From Spirodela intermedia (Eukaryota; Streptophyta; Magnoliopsida; Alismatales; Araceae), in the NCBI GenBank assembly GCA_902729315.2, contig LR746270.1, positions 2,343,501 to 2,407,500 of the forward strand: a stretch of 64,000 bases of DNA. The letters are read 5' to 3'. Shown here one piece after another: positions 37,001 through 50,568 of this stretch. Each line of letters begins with the position of its first letter. Within the stretch, counting starts at the first letter, position 1. The notes under the pieces are model-generated. The model had not been told where the DNA came from. It saw nothing but the letters and a program-made list of their open reading frames with translations, and made no database searches. The position numbers and the translations under genes are program-made.

Positions 37001-40000
37001 TAAAAATGACCTCGTTACCACCAAAACTCGCGCAGATTTATTCAAAGATTCAACAATAGGCAGACAGTGACCCCAGTGCCCCACGAGCATTGGACCACTG
37101 GTTAAGATATAAGTTTACATATTGATTGCACCAAAATGACAATGTTTTTGCTTGTGAACTCGACAAAATGTCCTAGAGAGTCTGGAAAATATTTTCAACC
37201 CGTAAATTCTTCAAGCAATTCATCATCCCCAGATCAATCCCAAGCGACCAGTGCGCCTCTTTGTGAATAGACAAAAAGAGAGAACCGCATGAGCAATAAT
37301 GAACTATGGATAGTAGCTAGTCCACGCCAGCTGGCATGCAAACAGGCTATGTAATCTTATAGATCAAGCAGTACACAAGTTCTGAAGTGAAGTATGTTCA
37401 TTGTTACACAACCTAAGAACAAAGTCATTCAGAGATATAGATCAATTTCAGATTAAGTCTTGGCATGTCTCAATAAATGCTTATCTGAAGTAATGATGTG
37501 TTATTAAACCACTAACAGTTGACAATGCAGATGGAAATGTTCTGTTTGGTAACCACTAGCCTCACAAACACTCAACATCTTAATGGAATTGATCTACATT
37601 GAGGCAAGACTAAGCTTGATGTAACTCATAGAGCATGGCTGAGCGTTAGATCTTTGATAATTTCTTCCCTATTTTTTTCAGCACATGATCACAAACAGTA
37701 AAAAGGGAATGGCAGAAGAACGTTTTGTAAGCTCTTAAAATGACAGGTTCACACTCTTTCACGTACATCAAATTCCCAACCACTCAGCGAACTTGCCACA
37801 AATCAACTAAGAAAGCTAACAGATGAGAACCTTTTACAGATAAAAATGCATCATCATGCTATTGGACTTCAAATAATTACCTGATGACTTGAACTTGGGC
37901 CTTGATCACTAGAGCATCATCAACAAGAAACCCATCGGACACTTTTGACAGCTCCATAAACTTTTTCCATCCCCAATCATGTTCTTTCTTCCAGAACCGG
38001 TGGAGTGTGTCTGAAAAATTGAAAAAAACCATGACAAATTACAGATATGGCGCAAACAAGAAACATCAAAAGGTAGATGTTGGATCCGGATACTCAAAAC
38101 TAACCAGAATATTTTGACTTCTTTGAATCCTTATTCACGACAGCAATTGTAAATTGTGCAAAGTGGCTCCAACCTGTCAATAGTCGTGAGCTTGAATAAA
38201 GATCAAAGTAACCATAAGCCACTAAGAAAGTAATTATAATAACACATCACAAACCTGGAAGCAACTTGTCATGATTAGCAACACAGAGGAAAAGAGAGAG
38301 ATGATTGCACACATCACATCCTTGAGGATAGATTAAAATATACCTACAATCAAAGGGAACTTTCAATTTTAAACGTATGATAAAAGGCAGAGCAAAGACC
38401 TCCACTGTACTTAGCATGCTTTACTCCATAGAAATGTCTATAAGATGCTTGTTAGCGTCCTAATTTCGATAAAATTGAGCATAAATATATAGATCGTTCA
38501 ATCCTATCTACTATTCAAACAAATAAATTCCTTAAGGGGAAAGTCCTTAATCAATCCACATTTTAAGCCTCTGCTCCTAACTACTTACCCCTATTGCACT
38601 TTCAAAGCACCCCATAGAATGTTTAAGGAATTGATATAGACCAGCAGGATTGCCACCTTTAAGAAACCAGATAGTCACATTATGCATTTACCTCCATAAA
38701 CACAAGCTACATTGAGTCATCAGGCAGTATGCGGAAAGAATACCAGTGAGTGAGTTAGAAATTCACCTCAAGGAGCAAACCAAACTCTCAAGAGAACCAA
38801 ACCACGCACCCAGTTCATTGTCTCATATAATGTTCTTTCTACTAAGCTGAGCGGAAAAGTGCATCTCTGAATGTTATTCCAGATATGATGTGCGACAAAC
38901 ACATTCTTAAGCGTATTTTTCTATCCCAAAAGTAGTCAAAATTCCACTTAGAGGCTAATAATTTTATATCACACAAGGGACTATAGAAGAATAAAACATT
39001 CCTCAGGAAGACAATTTTAGCTCCTAATGTGAATATACGGACAGAATTTTAGTCCTCGTATTCACTAAAACATGCTGAAATAAAAATATCAACATCAGGT
39101 AATTGCTAAGACATTTTAAAAAAACAAGTATTCAACCTCATGAGAAATATGAAATACCCAGAGAATACCCAGAATCTAGAATATACGGCATACAGTAAAA
39201 AGAATGAGAAAAAAAATCCCAAATTAGACGGAAAAATATCTCAAGAAAAAGACACACAAGTGACATCCAGATTAACTGCCACGTGGATCTAATACTAACA
39301 TTCTCCCGAAATTAATTCAAACGCGTAGCACAACAACATAGAGATTACAAAAAAAGGGAGAAACTGAATGCACATACCCCATGGAGTAAATCTGAGAAAA
39401 TTTACAACGATGCATGCAAGCACAAGTAAAGTGCACTTAATGAAACATTTATATCAGATGCACATACCACTTATAGCCGCCAACCTCAAAAACATTGCTA
39501 CGGAGTTCTCGTTTGCTAATCTGAGAAAAACCTTCAATCTTCCATGTAAATTTTCCATATAAATCGGAAGGCCCCGGCCCTGCAAGAGCATTTAATACAT
39601 ACAGGCTCAGAAATAATCATCACATTCTTGAAGTAAAAAGGGTGAAAGGTAATAAGGCTAAAAAATGTTTTAAAATAAAGATATATCTCATATAACAGGT
39701 GAAAAGTGAAAAGTACCCTTGTCTCCAGTTTTTTTTCTCTATTTCATTGGTCGTTATTTCTCCCCTAATGTACTGTTCTCCATTGATTTATAATACTGAA
39801 CTTGTTCACACTCTAAAAAATAGGGACAACAGAAGTAGCTCAAAGTTTTAAACAACTTGGATGAGCTGCTATATTTAGATTTCAGGCTGATTTTATGTGG
39901 CAGAAAATCAAGAAACTGAATGATGTCACTCAATAAGCTGAAAAAAGATGCCTGCCACAGCTACTGTACCGATGCTTTCCAGATTCCATTCGGAAGGACC

Positions 40001-42909
40001 TTCCAAATGCTCTTAAAAATTAGCACGAAAACAGTTCATATCAATCGTCACTAAGTCCCAACTTCTTGGCAAATCCAATTTTGTTATCTCGGGGACATTA
40101 AAATGCCCATTAGAGATTCAAATTTTTACCGATACATTTAAGAATTCCAGTTTGGGTACTTTTTTCAAGATTCGGCAACAGCGGCAAGGGAACCTTTTTG
40201 GGTAGCATTTCATCTTTCATACTACATTTTTGCCAATTAAAGTTTTAAGACTGATAACAGTAATCGCAGAATGGCAACAGACCTCGCTAAAATTATATGA
40301 TATTTCCTTCTAGAGACACCAAATTTATCATGAAAGCATGATCCAGGTCACGGCCAGAACCTTTATGTTCCTTATCCCCTCATCCATGACGTTGTGGACA
40401 ACTAATCACACGAAACTTATCAGCGTCCGTACATGTTTCCAATTCATCTGATGAGAATCTCCCTCCCTCCCACCTGTCCAAAGCGAGAAGATTGAGTAGC
40501 CTCAACATCAATTCGTACATTCCTGCTCTTCTGCCTCCACCATTTCATAATACCGGAGAAAGAGAAGGAAAGTTTCTGATCTCACAGACCGGTGAGGTCA
40601 GAATGCTTCCCTACAGTTCTTCAGCTAGCAATCATAAAAAATATGGTATCTACATGGCAATATCGGGGTTCCAATCATTTCAAATGCATCGGCCATAAAA
40701 TATACAACAAAGTTACAATCCCATCCTATATCCGAAAAAAACTATCAGAAGGTAATTTATCACAACTTATCCCTGGAAAAATATCAGCCATCAAATTAAA
40801 CTACAGAAATACATCCTTGTTAAACTACAGTCTAAAGAAAGAATCATCGCACATATCTTTTGGCCAGCCATGCGCAGTGAGAGATTTAAAGTGAGAATCA
40901 AAAGGAGGAGGCAGAGAGGGGGGGAGAGAGAGAGACCGGCATATTGTACACAACTCTTCACTTTCAATTTTTCAAAAAAAATCCAAAGTACTGTGAGAGA
41001 AATGAGCTTCAATGGGAAGGAATTAAATGGAGAATAGTTTATCATGCATTAGATTTTATCAAAAATTGAACAGTTATTCGCAAATTATTTGATACCAACA
41101 TAAAACCACCTAGTTTATTGTCCATAAAGACCTCACTGCTGACATTTTGTCTACATATTTATTTAATTCTATCAACTCAACTAGCATACACTTTGCAACG
41201 TTATGTTCCAAGATGGCATTTTTCCAGATTGAAAAGTATGATAAGTATGATATCAGGATGATCAACTCTATAGACCAAGGTGTCACCACAATGTCAATAA
41301 GCTGGGCAAGCCATCTACAGCTACAACTCGACTAGACTTGCGAGCCACAAAATTGAGTCCACTAGTCACATAGGGGATAAAATTCCTTGCTGGAACCTTA
41401 ATCAGCGGTCAGACATGTTTCTTTCCCACATCCCTCACGGATTTAGTTAATTCCCAAAGGTTACAGAAAAACATCTTCCTCAAGATACCTCCTGCAAAAC
41501 ATGATTTAGTTACTGTACATCACGTGAAGATCTACCATAATCTTACTTGTAACTTTACCACCAAAATCTACTGTTCTCGACTTAACAATTATGCATCTTA
41601 TTATACCTCCCTTTTCAAGAATTTCTAAAAATCGTTTCAGTATTTTTCGCATGGTACACACAATCCAGAGACAAGTTTTCAATCTTCTCTCCCAATTAAC
41701 ACATTCTCAGAAGAGCAACAGAAATCAAACTCACCCGAAAAATAAAATTATCAGTATAAAGACTAATTTGATCATAAAAGAATAGTTCCATAAATGTTCC
41801 CTATCATACAGAACAGAACATGTAATATGACCCGTTGATAACAAACAATTGGTAAAGACAGTCTTCCAATCAATTAATCAGAGGTATATCTGCACAAGAT
41901 GACGGAAAACGTTGTTCACGTGAAATTCATAAAATATAATTGTTGCAAAAAAAGTTTCTGATATGATTGATGCACCAAAAAAGACTAGGCATACTTGATC
42001 ATAAATGGTGCTTCTTCTACATAGGCCAAGCATCATTATATGCAAAATAAACTTCCTGCTAACAATAAACACCTCAAATCCCAAGGCTAAAAAAGGAAAA
42101 GTTGAACCCAAAGTAAATTCTGCATACAATGCAAATTTTTTGTCCAATATCGGTCAACACATTTGTCCAGGCATTGCCCAAGAATCTAACAAAAACATGT
42201 TATGAGATTGAATCATCTGAATCATGTGAACTCTCCTTATAAAGAGTATGATGTATTATCCCAGAAAATAGCCAATGCTGACAGATATTCTTCATGCCTC
42301 AAGAGTGAAGATTGAACACGTAGCAAACTACAATAAGACGTTTAAATTAAAGGATTGTTTGACCCCAAGGATCATAAGGCTTGGCCCGAGAATCCAATCG
42401 TAAACCATGCTATTAACGCTTGATCGTAACAATAATTTGCATCCATGGTGTAATATGCACTTCAAAGTGATATTGACATTATCACGACCACTGAATCAAA
42501 GATTATTTATGCTGATGAAATAAAAAGATACAAACATATATCAAAATGTTTCTTTCGGGCTCAAAGAGTTGGTCAAATGTGGCAGAAACACATCACAGAA
42601 GAAGTTTACTGCCACCAAATAAAATGACACAAACCCACTGTTGGAACACATTTTGTCTTTCCTTGGGCAACAATGAAACACAGCAAAAATTACATTTCAA
42701 CATAAAAAATGGAATGATAAGTGCATACCAGAATCATCATCAGTGTCCCAGTAGGAAGGAGATGTAGATGGGTTCCCATTCTCAACTTGCTCCGACGATC
42801 GCCATTCTGGATGAGAATCACCAGAGATGCAACGATGACCACTTGGCATGACCTCAACTGATGAAGACTGACTTTCCAGGACACAGTCTTGACTTGTGCT
42901 GTCACCCAT
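28037..42909 (-). CDS. TRAF1A: MATH (TRAF-like) domain protein, TRAF1a/TRAF1b (MUSE13/14) type
   Basis: Twelve exons on the minus strand: 42729-42909, 39468-39579, 38255-38343, 38105-38173, 37881-38010, 36205-36363, 35736-36090, 35345-35457, 33625-33772, 30750-31207, 30475-30643 and 28037-29515. They give 1153 aa; all junctions are GT-AG and phases close. The start is ATG at 42909 (MGDSTSQDC); upstream in-frame starts are TTG. The MATH domain spans about 67-194 (LYGKFTWKIEGFSQ, YPQGCDVCNHLSLFLCVA, FWKKEHDWGWKKF). Next come FRCLDCQYRREL, a KHFF...LYSGLKALE segment, and a charged coiled coil (exon 9, about 403-452). A long Ser/Pro-rich tail carries LSRSVSAAGRLG (about 836-847) and EFPHIDIINDLLDEE (about 1002-1016). 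In Arabidopsis these proteins act as adaptors with SCF-CPR1 to limit NLR immune receptors and with SINAT ligases in ATG6 and autophagy control. The exact paralogue is uncertain. Confidence 0.95.
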
Positions 42910-43740
42910 TGCCTCCAATGATAACTAGAGAGACACCTCTCAGAAAAAGAAAATCGAATCCCCCAGGTAGGCTCCTGAGAAACATCAGATTACATGAGAA
43001 TCAGTTTCCATAGCAGGCGACTCCAATCTTCTGACCAGATGAACAAGCATGCGGAACTGGCGCACTCAAAATAGTCGAGCACGTCAAAGAACCCCACGAA
43101 TTAAATTTCACAGCGAGAAAATTTTTCCCAATAAGAGAAGGTAAACTTGATAAAGCCAATAAAAAGCGATGGAAATAAAAATTTGCAGCAAGACGCCCCG
43201 ACGCTACGCCAGGGGCTCCATTCAGGAAATAGCACCTTCCTGCGCACCGTGGGAACAAGTCACAAACCCTAGAAAGTTCGTAAATCAGCGTGAACCCCGT
43301 CAAAAGGAAACGAGTAAAACCGAACGAAGATGACGGGATCAGACGATGAGGAGGTGATAATCAAACACCCCTACCTTCTATTTGGGGGATCTACTGCGGC
43401 AGACCGATGGTAGTACCTCCTCGAAGCCCCAAACAGGAGAGAACAATGACGATAGTCGATGACTCCACCAGCAGAAGCTTCCGATGACAGCGAGGAGAGG
43501 TGATACGAAAATAATGAAACAGAAACTCTTCCCTTTCCTTCTTCACAAGCGCGCCGCATCCGAGCTCCCACTCCTCGTCTCCCTACCCCCCCCACCTTGA
43601 AGTTCTCATCAAATGGTTGCTCTGATTGCTGGTTCTGACGTCCACGAGCAGAAGACGAAGAGAGAAGAGGAGGCGGAGGCAGAGGTATTGCAAAGAGGGC
43701 GTAGCAAGGAGAGGACCCCAAAGAACCCCCACGCCCTCCC
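42910..43740 (-). promoter_or_regulatory. 5' leader of the MATH-protein gene with a probable leader intron
   Basis: On the minus strand a good donor (AG|GTAGGGG, exon edge at 43375) and an acceptor (CTCTCTAG, exon edge at 42924) bound an intron at 42925-43374, 15 nt upstream of the ATG. The presumed first non-coding exon (43375 to about 43740) is GC-rich with GA/CT-rich stretches, unlike the AT-rich spacer that follows. No TATA box is obvious. This is a model built from splice signals and composition, without transcript data. Confidence 0.5.
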
Positions 43741-43749
43741 CCCCTCCCT

Positions 43750-44810
43750 AATGAGGGAAAAAAAACTCATTTTTAAATGTCAATCAAAGCTCTTAAATAC
43801 CTTTTTTATAGGAAATACTTCCGAATATTAGAAAGATTAACGCTTACTATTTATGGCCTACTCAATCTGTCTTGAGAAAGATTCCCCACGATGCTATTCC
43901 CCTTACTTTTATTCAATCTTTTGTGCACAAAAGATTGAAGAATTCTTAATTTTATGACTACTATTTTTTCTATAAAATTAGATTATATAATTATAAATAT
44001 CTAATATGGACAAGGCGGATGCAAAGTAAGAAAAAAAAATCCTTTTAATTAATCAATCAAGGCCCTTTAAATTATTTTTACAGGGAAATTCTCCAAATAT
44101 TAGATATTTACATTTCCGATTATAGTATAAATTCTTCAATATTGTTTTACACAAAATTATTTATTTACAATATAATCTTAAAGAAAATTGAAGGATTCAT
44201 ATTTTTATAAAAAAATAAATATTTTATAAATTCGTTTTAAATAATTATAAATATCGAATATGCAGAGATATTGCAAAGAGAGAGAATGCAAGAGGGAAAA
44301 TAACTCATTTTAAGTATTCAAACCCCTTTATTAAATAATTTATAGGGAATACCCCCGAATATTACATATTTATAATCCCTATGGAATATAAACTCATCAA
44401 TATTTTTTACATAAAATCATTTATCCACATTATTATTATTTTAACTATAATCCAAATAATCAAGTGCACTATTTGTTGGATATTGATCTCCGGTGAGATA
44501 TATGTCCGATAATATTTTTATTCCATTTTTTTGATTTATTATTAATTCATATTTCATATGGAATACCTCCGGTCTTAAATTATACAGAATACCTCCGAAT
44601 TTTACATGCCTATAATTCATATGGAATATGAATTCTTCAATAATTTCTACACAAAATCATTTATTCACATAAAATATTATTTTATCTGAACTATAGTCCA
44701 AACAATTAAAAGTATTTGTGGGATTCCGTTCTTCCATGAGAAACATTTTAGAAAATATTTGTATTCATTATAAAATGAACAATCTATATATAATATTCGG
44801 AGGTATTTAA
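43750..44810. repeat. Degenerate tandem array of about 240-270-bp units in a divergent promoter spacer
   Basis: The anchor 'ggaaatacttccgaatatta' and its variants recur at about 43811, 44083, 44345 and 44586, spaced 272, 262 and 241 bp. Each is followed by 'ataaattcttcaatatt' and 'tacacaaaatcatttat' variants in the later copies. The array closes with an inverted match, 'aatattcggaggtattt', near 44792. The start of the first unit overlaps the leader of the MATH-protein gene: 'gaggtattgcaaagag' at 43683 resembles 'gagatattgcaaagag' at 44265. The array therefore seems to have grown out of the promoter edge. Confidence 0.75.
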
Positions 44811-45009
44811 GTTGAATGGGTTGCACTTAGTTTAGGGTCGATGATGACGAGGAACGAGTTTTTTTGTGAAGTTAATGTGGTATTTATTTTATATCCTCAT
44901 CAGCTTTATTTAATGACCTATATTGTTGTAAAATTAATTTTGTGTCGATTCATTGACCCGGGCCGAAGACGGTAAGAGCCCATTTGGCCCCTTGACAGGT
45001 GGCTAACGT

Positions 45010-46195
45010 TAACTTTGCCACGTCTACCCCTCTGCGACCGACTCCCCCCTCCTCTCTCTCTCTCTCTTCCCCTCTCTCTCGCCCTCTCTCCAGACGCTCC
45101 CCGCCCCACCCCCCTCTCTGTCTCCGTCTCTCTCTTTCTCTCTAGGAACTCCCCGCTCTCCCCGCCCCCACCCCCCTCTCTGGCCTCCTTCTCGTTCCCT
45201 CGCTTTCTCGTTCTCTATCTTTCGCTTGCTCTCTCTCTCTCTAGGCGCTCCCCGCTCCCGCCCCCTCTCTCTCAGCCCTCCTCTCTGTCTCTTCTTTCTT
45301 CCGTGGTCATATTCTGTGGTTTTCTTCTCTACTGTCTTCCCCTATCTCCTTAGAGCTCTCTCGCTTCCCTCTCCCTCGCTACGTTGGTATCTTGTACAAG
45401 AGTCTGTCTGGCAGCAGTTCGCGGCGGCCAGGACAACAGAAGAACATTTGAGGTATACGTATGTTGCTGTTCATAAATTTTTAGTATGCATAATTTTCGA
45501 GTATTTAACAATATGCATATCTTGTCCGGAGAAAGGGTGCAGTGAGTATTAAATTAATTTGTTTTCATGATGGAATCATGCCCATGAGTGGAGATGAGTT
45601 GGCGGGAACGCAGATGTATAAGCTTTTTTAGGAGTAGAAAAGTTAATGACATGAGACATATCACAAATCAGAGGACAAACTATGATCTAAATGCACCTTC
45701 TCCAAGGTTGCAGTAAGAGTATTGAAATGGCCTAACGATTTGGTTTGAATTAGCAAATTAATTCTTTTTTACGATGGAATCATGCTCATGGATGGCAATG
45801 ATCTGATGTCCTTTGGGGGGAACATAGATGTATAAGCTTTTGTAGGGATAGAAAAGTTGATGAAATTAAACAGATGACATATCAGAAGACAAACTAGTAT
45901 CTAAATGTGGTTGCTCCAAGTTTTCAATTAGCGTATTGAAGTGGCCTAACGATTTGGGTTGAAAGTAACGATAATGGGTTGTATTGGAGAATGAGTTGAA
46001 TGAGCGGGAGCATCACTTACTCTGATATGGCAAGACTTTTATCTTTTATCCTTTCTACCCCTCTTCTTCTCATGTTTTTCTGTACTCGCAAACTAGGTTC
46101 ATCATCTCATGTTGATTTTTTAAAAATCTGCAGCTACAGAATTAGCAGCTTTAAGATTCGAAGTTGAATTGTTGACGTGTTGAAAAGTGGTGGAG
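45010..46195 (+). promoter_or_regulatory. 5' leader of CWF19L2 with a CT-rich first exon and a leader intron
   Basis: From about 45045 to 45350 the plus strand is an extreme CT/CCCC-rich tract broken by 'ctctctctctctag' repeats; three diverged blocks of about 90-110 bp, each beginning near 'gcgctccccgc' or 'aactccccgc', are visible. A donor at 45452|45453 (TTTGAG|GTATAC) and an acceptor at 46133|46134 (ATCTGCAG|CTAC) bound a leader intron that ends 62 nt before the ATG. Leader exon limits are inferred from splice signals only. Confidence 0.5.
45550..45965. repeat. Tandem duplication of about 205 bp inside the CWF19L2 leader intron
   Basis: Copy 1 (about 45550-45745) and copy 2 (about 45755-45965) share 'gatggaatcatg' (45569 and 45773), 'agatgtataagctttt', 'agaggacaaact/agaagacaaact' and 'tggcctaacgatttgg' (about 45729 and 45943). 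The period is 204-214 bp. Non-coding. Confidence 0.8.
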
Positions 46196-47243
46196 ATGTT
46201 ATCCGGAATAAAAATTATTCCACGAGATAAGGTCAATAGCTCCTCCAGGAAGGAGGTATCTGAGTTGGATTATTCTCCAGGGAAGAGGAAGAAGTCTAAG
46301 AGTAAGAAAAAGAAACATGACAAGAAAATGAATAAGCGGAAGAGTTCCTACAGCTCTGATGATGATGACGACATCATGTCCCAGTCTACAAGTGATACTT
46401 ATTCAGAGAGTGAAGAGGAGCTGAGTAGAAAGAAAAAGTCTAAGACGAAAAGGAGTAGCCTCTCATATGACGAGGATTCTTTATCAAGTGATGAGGGAAA
46501 GAAGAAAAAGCGTGCCAAGGCAAAAAACCAGGCGGTAAAAGGTAATTCGCTCATCAGATATTCGTTTTATGTGTCAATTGCCATGCTGATATTCAAAATC
46601 TCTGTTAGGAGTTTATAACCATTCTTTTTGCAGAGGAGATTGGAGAGAAGTCCCACAGGGATAAAGAACTTTTGAGGAAAGAAATGGGTCTGGACTGGAT
46701 GCTAAAGTCTAGCGATGGTATGGCAAGGAAGCCTGCTGATCTTGATCATGTCCATGAAGAAGTTGTAACAGAAGAGGTATACTTGTGCATCTGCCCATGT
46801 GCGATCTATTTATTTAGTAGTGCCCCTTATTCCATCTTCACATTTGAGTGACCTTTTAAAACAGAAGAATCTGAGAAAGATCAAATTATATTTTCTTCAA
46901 CATAATACTCAGATGCTGATACTCTGCTATAATCAAAAAAAGGAATTTTTTTTAAAGGACTTGGAATTATGTCACTTATATCCATTTTACTAACTTATCA
47001 ATGGTTTGTCAGATGCATAATCTTGTACCATCATGGAATTTTAGGTAGGAGCTGCATTAGGGTAAAGGAGAGAGGTGAGGGGTGACATAACAGAGATGGA
47101 TTGGGGAAGTAGAGAGGAACAGAAGATAGATGAGGTCACAGAGACACTGAAAAAGAAGAGAGAGAACTAGCGGAAACAAGAGAGAAGCTGCCCTGGGGGG
47201 GAGGGGAAGAGAATTAAATATAGAAACCTAGAGCAGAAGATAG

Positions 47244-47305
<62 letters not shown>

Positions 47306-50300
47306 AAAATAAAGAGAGAGAACTTTGAAGATAAACAAATTAAGATTGGATGAAGATGGAAAAAGTGTTGAAAGGTGTATCAAAATAGCCATAACATTTG
47401 TCACTTTTTGTAATGGTTTCATTTGGGATACCTGCAACTTTTAATGCTAATGGCTTTGCCAGGTTGGACGTTCATGATGTCAGTACACGGAAAGAAAACC
47501 ATTATCTTCTTGGGATATTTATTGGACCGTCCTTTGGAAATTTTCTTTTCATAAATAGATATCATACTTTGATTAAAACAACCTTTCATTCGCTAACTCG
47601 ACATTCGATCGGAATTGGTAAATCATCTAGTGCAAAGGTCTGATTGACATCTGCTCAATACGTCTTAGTTAATCCATATTGAAATGATGACGCTTATGGT
47701 TGATTGACTGATTTTAATTGATAGCCAAATTTCAAGCGTGGACATGCACGAGAGGATTTTTCTATATTTTGAGTCTTTTAAAATCTTTAGTGGCAGGTTA
47801 AACTGGAGAATGTATATTACGCTATCATTCCTTGAGCCTAATGGTCAAGAGTATCGTGTCACATTTGCTTTGCCAAATCAGTTTTGTCTAAAAAGATGTC
47901 ATCCTGTTTTTTTGTCTTAGCAGGAAGTGAGACCCAATCCAAGAGAGTTGAACCCATATTATAAAGATAGTGGAAGTGGTTTCCCAGAAGAAGCACCTGA
48001 TACTGCACAGAATTCGAGCAAACTTTTTGCTTCTTCAGTTGTTGGTGATGGTGGAGCTAGTTGGCGACTAAAGGCATTAAAACGTGCACAGGAGCAAGCA
48101 GCTAGAGATGGGCGAAAACTTGATGAAGTACCGATATCTTTGATTTTTCTTGAAATAACAACTTTGAAATACTGATCACGTTTAATTTTTGCAGGTTGTC
48201 GAAGAACGTTGGGGATCTTTGGGTCAATTAGCTGCATCTGTAGCATCTCGTAGAGTTGCACACACTCATGCACATCAGCATGCCATAAAAGATAGAAGAA
48301 GAGGAATCACAGAAAAACCTGAAAAAAATGAGCATGATCAAATGAAGGGACAAAACACAGAAGCACGGATTGGTCACCGCGATTATTTGCAGGATGTTTC
48401 TTCTCGTCATCCTGAAATGAGAAAACCAAAACCTGATTCAAATGGGTGGAGAAAGAGGAAGACAAGTGTCTTAGGCGATAATACAGTTATATCTGACGCT
48501 CTGTCAGCGTTAAATAAATTTTCAAATGATGGTAGCTTTTTGGATACGATTACTGTTCAGCAGGGTAGAGGTCCTGGAAATTCAGTTGAGGATGTAAGTG
48601 AAATCAGGACAGAGGAAGCTGTTCCTTCCAAAACCATCACATCCGAGAAAGAACATTCGGTTGCCGTGCATGGATTGAGTGCGAATCAATTGGCAGCTAA
48701 AGCAATGCAGCTTCGTTTAAAAGGGAATCATGAAGAGGCTGAAAAACTCCTGGTGAGAGAACACATCTACTTACAACTAGATTTTTCTCTTTGGCTTTCT
48801 ACGTCCTTATTTACGTATCTAATTTCAATATAGAGAAGGAAATTGCACGCCTTTATTTTTATTCAGGCAGAAGAAGAATCCTACAGTGGAAGAAATTTCT
48901 TTTGTAATGAAAAATTTATTAGCTTCACTAAAAGATGGCTTCGTTCTTTACATGAAGACTTGGTTATTGAGTAGCCGCACTGGCTTTGCTACCTTTGGTA
49001 TTGCTTATGGGGTATTACTATCTTAATGTGCATTGATTGATCGTTTGGATGTGTTCATTCAAGATGCCAAGCCATCTTTTTGGTAGGGAGGTTGAACTGA
49101 GCATCAGATTCGAAGGTTAAGCTTAGTGTCAATTATATTCCTCCAGGATTTGCGTGGCAGACAGTCGTATTTCTGAGAAATTATTAGGGGTTGCAGAAAT
49201 ATTGAAGCCATGCTTTTATTTCTTGAACACTCGTCTCTAGAACTTAAGCACTTGAATAATTTTCTTTCTTGCTCGTTTTCAGAAGGAAGCTGAGTCCATG
49301 AGTTGCAACCGAGATTCAAAGGCTAAACCCATTGTTCAGGAAACCAAGGGAAACACAAGCAGGTTTACCCACTCACTTCAGTTGTGCATAAAACAAAATT
49401 TTCACGAAGAAATACATTTTGTAGCATTAATTATCCCATTAGAGCAAGAATCATAGCATAAACTGTTTGTTCATTGCTTGATCATGGTTCCCGGTATATA
49501 ATTCACTTTACTTATTTTTATTCTCTGACAATCTCAGGTATGATGAGAGGAAGGCTTCTAGCCATTTGAAGAAAAGGGAGGATGACGGTGATTTGAATTT
49601 GGCACAAAGAATTATGCGAGATCGAAAATATAGCATGTCTGGGCGAGCAGATGACGAGTATGATTTTGATGAAGCTCCCACTAGAAAACATAAGAAGAAA
49701 AGGGAAGTGGCAGCAGAGGAGAAGCATAGCATTGGCAAGCGTATCTTGACACAGCAGGAACGATGCCAATTTTGCTTTGAAAACCCGTCACAACCAAAGC
49801 ATCTTGTTATCTCAATCGCAAACTTTACCTATATGATGTTACCACGGTATCAGCCTCTTGTGCAAGGCCACTGCTGTATTTTGCCATTGCAGGTAAGCAA
49901 ACCATCAGCCTGTCTTCCTTCTGTCCACGCAGTTATTAATTAATTGGTGCAGCCTATGTTTCATTTATATATATGATTTCTCTTCCGGAAGGAAGCGTCT
50001 GTTTGAAAGTTAGAATGCTTTTTAGCCATATGCTTCTTGAGAATCAAAGTCGGAGCATTTTTGTACTCGTTACCCATTTTTTATTCCTTCTCATTCACAA
50101 ATATCCGACAGCTAGAAATTTGATATCATTTGGCACCTAAAATGCAGCATGAGGCTAGCACTAGAACAGTTGACGATAACGTGTGGGAAGAAATGCGCAA
50201 CTTCAAGAAGTGTCTGATAATGATGTTTGCCAAGCAAGATAAGAGTGTGGTATTCCTCGAGACAGTAATTGGCCTGTCCAAACAGCGTCGTCACTGCTTA

Positions 50301-50527
50301 GTTGAGTGTGTCCCTTTGCCCAGTGAGCTTGCAGCAGAAGCACCTATGTACTTCAAAAAGGTATGGAGCAGGCTTTGTGCCTAGCAAATGTTTATATTTT
50401 TCTCTGTCTTTCTGGTAATCGAGCAGGCTTATGCTGCTTATTGTGGCAAGGATGTTGTTCTTTTTTTCTGTATCGTAATCTGTTGTAGCTTTCTGAATGT
50501 CTTAGCTACTACACTCTGCAAGTTCCC

Positions 50528-50568
<41 letters not shown>

